Assembly (NCBI RefSeq): GCF_029868385.1
Contig: NZ_JARWNX010000051.1
Coordinates: forward strand, 62,001 to 126,000
Source: Nocardia cyriacigeorgica
Lineage (GTDB): Bacteria > Actinomycetota > Actinomycetes > Mycobacteriales > Mycobacteriaceae
DNA length: 64,000 nt
Direction: 5' to 3'
Positions 59,725 to 64,000 of this stretch are shown here, one piece after another. Under the pieces are notes generated by a model. It saw only the letters and a program-made list of their open reading frames with translations, had not been told where the DNA came from and did not search any database. The translations under genes were made by a program, and so were the position numbers. Every line of letters starts with the position of its first letter. Position 1 is the stretch's first letter.

Positions 59725-59876
59725 TCGTCCATCATCGCGCGAGTCGCGACCGATCCCCGGTAGGTGCGCACACGCACCGCGCGCGGGCGCCGCCGATCCT
59801 GCCGCATGCCGACCATGCGGATGGTCAGCGCACAACAGAGGAAACCGAGAACGACCGCGACGGTCACCATCGACAC
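59721..59876 (-). CDS. Membrane microprotein upstream of and coupled to kdpD
   Basis: A 51-codon gene starts at GTG (59876) with an excellent AAGGAG ribosome binding site six bases upstream, and ends in TGA overlapping the kdpD start (GTGA). The product has one membrane helix (MVTVAVVLGFLCCALTIRMV, residues 3-22) with two adjacent cysteines in it and a strongly basic cytoplasmic tail (RQDRRRPRAVRVRTYRG). An internal ATG two codons later is an alternative start. No family recognised. Position suggests a role in KdpD assembly, signalling or translation control. Confidence 0.7.
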   Translation of the reverse strand: MSMVTVAVVLGFLCCALTIRMVGMRQDRRRPRAVRVRTYRGSVATRAMMDE

Positions 59877-59972
59877 AACGAACTCCTTCCACACCGGATG
59901 TACCGGTCACGTGGGGATTCCGATCGGCCGGTGTCCCACTTTCTACCGCTGGTTCCCGGCGTGGGCGGCGTC

Positions 59973-59990
59973 TTTACGGACTCCTTACGG
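59973..59990 (+). promoter_or_regulatory. Candidate KdpE operator (11-bp direct repeat)
   Basis: TTTACGG and CTTACGG are spaced with an 11-base period, the arrangement bound by tandem OmpR/PhoB-family effector domains. ACTCCTTACG within it recurs inverted at 60079-60088 (CGTAAGGAGT). Confidence 0.5.
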
Positions 59991-60095
59991 CCCGACCCCG
60001 CACCTTGACAGCTTCCTTCCGGGCGACCGGTGAGGTGTCAACGAAACGCAAATGCCGTGCCATCGGGCGCCAAGAAGTCGTAAGGAGTGGTCTCG

Positions 60096-60113
60096 AGCGC
60101 CCTGTCGGGCGCT
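60096..60113 (+). other. Leader hairpin in the kdpFAB 5' region
   Basis: GCGCCC-TGTC-GGGCGC forms a 6-bp stem with a four-base loop, extended by an A-T pair (60096/60113). It lies 57 bases before the 27-aa microprotein start. No U-tract follows, so a terminator is unlikely; an mRNA stability or translation element is possible. Confidence 0.4.
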
Positions 60114-60169
60114 TGACTCGATCTCCGGCGCGCTTCATGTCCGAAGCGCGAAGGAGGTCTAGGAAACAC

Positions 60170-60253
60170 ATGTCTGTCGTGCTGTACGCCGTGCTGACGA
60201 TCGCGTTGTTCGCGGTGCTCGGCCTCATCCAGCGGGGGGTGGAACGGCTGTGA
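60170..60253 (+). CDS. 27-aa membrane microprotein heading the kdpFAB operon
   Basis: ATG with AGGAAA nearby and AAGGAGG slightly further upstream. The product is a single hydrophobic helix (SVVLYAVLTIALFAVLGLI) ending QRGVERL. It is distinct from KdpF, which follows and whose GTG overlaps this gene's TGA (GTGA). Similar RGVERL-ending microproteins in front of actinobacterial kdpF genes are familiar to me but unnamed. Possibly a second small accessory subunit of the Kdp pump. Confidence 0.65.
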   Translation: MSVVLYAVLTIALFAVLGLIQRGVERL

Positions 60254-60336
60254 TCGCCAATATCGTCGGCCTGGTGCTCGCCGTCGCGATCGCCGGGTTC
60301 ATGGTGGCCGCATTGCTGTTCCCGGAGAGGTTCTAG
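60250..60336 (+). CDS. kdpF: KdpF small subunit of the potassium-transporting ATPase
   Basis: The 28-aa peptide NIVGLVLAVAIAGFMVAALL ending FPERF matches KdpF (compare NIVGLVIAVALMAFLFAALLF-type in M. tuberculosis, quoted from memory in part). GTG start overlaps the preceding microprotein stop; its own TAG overlaps the kdpA GTG by one base. KdpF stabilises the KdpABC complex in the membrane. Confidence 0.88.
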   Translation: MIANIVGLVLAVAIAGFMVAALLFPERF

Positions 60337-62005
60337 TGAGTACCACTACCGCCGGGATCCTCTTCGTGGTGTCCCTGATCGTCGCGCTGGCCGTGGTGCA
60401 TGTCCCGCTGGGCGACTACATGTACCGGGTGTACAACGGCACCCGGCATTCCCGGGTCGAGCGCGTGCTCTACCGCCTGGTGGGTGCGCAGCCCGAGGTG
60501 GAGCAGACCTGGCCGGTGTACGCGCGCAGCGTGCTCGCGTTCTCCGCGGTCGGCATCCTGTTCCTGTTCGGCTTCCAGCTGATCCAGGGCGTGCTGCCAT
60601 GGCATCTGACCGATCCCGGCACCGAGATGACCGCGCCGCTGGCCTGGAACACCGCGGTCAGCTTCGTCACCAATACCAACTGGCAGAACTACTCCGGGGA
60701 ATCCACCCAGGGTCATCTGGTGCAGATGGCCGGGCTCGCGGTGCAGAACTTCGTCTCCGCGGCCGTCGGTATGGCGGTGGCGGTGGCGCTGGTGCGTGGA
60801 TTCGCGCGCAGGCGCACCGGTGACCTCGGCAACTTCTGGGTCGATCTGGTGCGCGGCACCATTCGCATCCTGCTGCCCATCGCCTTCGTCTCGGCGATCG
60901 TGCTGATCGCCGGTGGCGCGATCCAGAACTTCCACCTGCACGATCAACTCGCGCAGACGCTCACCGGCACCGAGCAGACCATCCCCGGCGGCCCCGTGGC
61001 CAGCCAGGAAGTCATCAAGGAACTCGGCACCAATGGTGGCGGTTTCTACAATGCCAACTCTGCTCACCCGTTCGAGAACCCGGCGACCTGGACCAACTGG
61101 CTGGAGATCTTCCTGATCCTGGTGATCAGCTTCTCGCTGCCGCGGACCTTCGGTCGTATGGTGGGCAGCCGCACACAGGGTTACGCGATCGTGGCGGTGA
61201 TGGGCACCATCGCGTTGGCGAGCGTAACGCTCACCAACCTGTTCCAGCTCCAGCATCACGGCACCGTCCCGACCGCGATCGGCGCGTCGATGGAGGGTGT
61301 GGAACAGCGCTTCGGCGTGGCGGATTCGGCCACCTTCGCCGCCTCCACCACCCTGACCTCGACCGGTGCGGTGAACTCCTTCCACGATTCCTACACCAGC
61401 CTCGGCGGGCTGATGACGATGTTCAACATGCAGCTGGGCGAGGTCGCGCCGGGCGGTGTGGGCGCGGGCCTGTACGGCATGCTCATCCTCGCGGTGATCA
61501 CCGTGTTCGTAGCCGGGCTGATGGTCGGGCGCACACCCGAATACCTCGGTAAGAAGATCACCCCGCGCGAAATCAAACTCGCCGCAGCCTATTTCCTGGT
61601 CAGCCCACTGATCGTGCTGGTGGGCACGGCGCTGGCGATGGCGATGCCCGGACAGCGGGCGAGCATGCTGAACTCCGGTCCGCACGGCTTCTCCGAAGTG
61701 CTCTACGCCTTCACCTCGGCCGCCAACAACAATGGCTCCGCCTTCGCCGGACTCACCGGCAATACCGACTGGTACAACACCGCGCTCGGGCTCGCCATGC
61801 TGTTCGGCCGGTTCCTGCCGATCATCCTGGTGCTCGCGCTCGCCGGTTCACTGGCGCGCCAAGGCGCCACCCCCGCGTCGATCGGCACGTTGCCGACGCA
61901 CCGGCCGCAGTTCGTCGGCATGGTCGTCGGGGTGACCGTGATCCTGGTCGCGCTCACCTTCCTGCCCGCGCTCGCGCTCGGGCCGCTCGCCGAAGGAATC
62001 CACTG

Positions 62006-62006
<1 letters not shown>
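60336..62006 (+). CDS. kdpA: Potassium-transporting ATPase, potassium-binding subunit KdpA
   Basis: The 556-aa subunit of the K+-channel superfamily has about ten helices and the selectivity-filter segments SFVTNTNWQNYSGES, GTNGGGFYNANSAHPFENP, and AFTSAANNNGSAFAGL. It binds K+ with high affinity and passes it to KdpB. GTG start; its TGA overlaps the kdpB ATG. Expressed under K+ limitation through KdpDE. Confidence 0.97.

Positions 62007-64000
<1,994 letters not shown>

Larger units (their letters stand above)
59877..60169. promoter_or_regulatory. Divergent kdp promoter region
   Basis: It contains promoters for kdpDE (minus) and kdpFAB (plus). Features: an 11-bp-period direct repeat (59973-59990) with an inverted copy at 60079-60088, a TTGACA hexamer at 60005-60010, a leader hairpin AGCGCCC-TGTC-GGGCGCT (60096-60113), and AAGGAGG at 60151. 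Confidence 0.6.

Noticed and set aside
59764..60169. Riboswitch (ydaO/c-di-AMP type) in front of kdpFAB
   Set aside because: Only one short hairpin is visible; the conserved paired elements and junctions of that class could not be recognised.

Overview
The window is high-GC actinobacterial DNA, most probably from Nocardia or a close relative in the Mycobacteriales. The gene order follows the Mycobacterium tuberculosis Rv2864c-Rv2923c block almost step by step: pbp, GNAT, ispG, rip1, dxr, rlmN, cdsA, frr, pyrH, tsf, rpsB, M23 peptidase, xerC, dprA, yifB/comM, yraN, DUF2469, rnhB, lepB, rplS, trmD, rimM, KH protein, rpsP, ffh, glnD, glnB, amt, ftsY, smc, acyP, osmC. Genus assignment is inference from this synteny and from protein resemblance; no rRNA or tRNA gene was seen.

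Layout. 1-3.3 kb: a partial lipoprotein, a nitrobindin-like protein, a small secreted protein and a penicillin-binding lipoprotein. 3.3-8.1 kb: GNAT, ispG, rip1 and dxr; the two MEP-pathway enzymes flank the site-2 protease. 8.1-14.4 kb: DUF2631, rlmN, LapA-like protein, cdsA, frr, pyrH, tsf, rpsB. 14.4-19.1 kb: a gene-poor stretch with two perfect DnaA boxes, a degenerate M23 peptidase, a DUF1990 protein followed by a 15-copy 9-bp minisatellite, a DUF202 pair and xerC. 19.2-25.4 kb: DNA processing and secretion (dprA, yifB, yraN, DUF2469, rnhB, lepB, rplS). 25.6-30.4 kb: a membrane protein, tex, a VOC protein and a GAF-LuxR regulator.

30.4-41.6 kb is the most variable part. The GAF-LuxR regulator is divergent from two coupled adenylate-forming acyl-CoA ligases. 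Then come an intact Uma2 nuclease, a deletion scar that has removed the 5' ends of two divergent genes (SnoaL-like and PadR), the trmD-rimM-kphA-rpsP ribosome operon, a TetR-SDR pair with twin operators, a 5'-truncated Uma2 gene, and ffh. 41.2-52.4 kb: nitrogen control (amt-glnB-glnD), ftsY, DUF2237, an antitoxin-like fragment in frame behind smc, and smc.

52.6-56.5 kb: a DUF1707 membrane protein whose promoter carries two identical palindromes, then a three-gene module (DUF350, ATP-grasp glutathionylspermidine-synthase-like enzyme, Tyr/Gly-rich membrane protein) resembling enterobacterial YjfL/YjfC and YgiB/YgiC, then acyP and osmC. 56.5-64 kb: the potassium-starvation locus, with kdpDE on the minus strand and kdpFAB on the plus strand, kdpB running off the end. 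Each arm of the Kdp locus opens with an unannotated single-span membrane microprotein whose stop codon overlaps the next start (51 aa before kdpD; 27 aa before kdpF). These two microproteins, the DUF350/ATP-grasp module and the two palindrome-controlled promoters are the most interesting candidates for new biology. Several start codons were moved inward from the longest reading frame using ribosome binding sites, gene overlaps and remembered family lengths.
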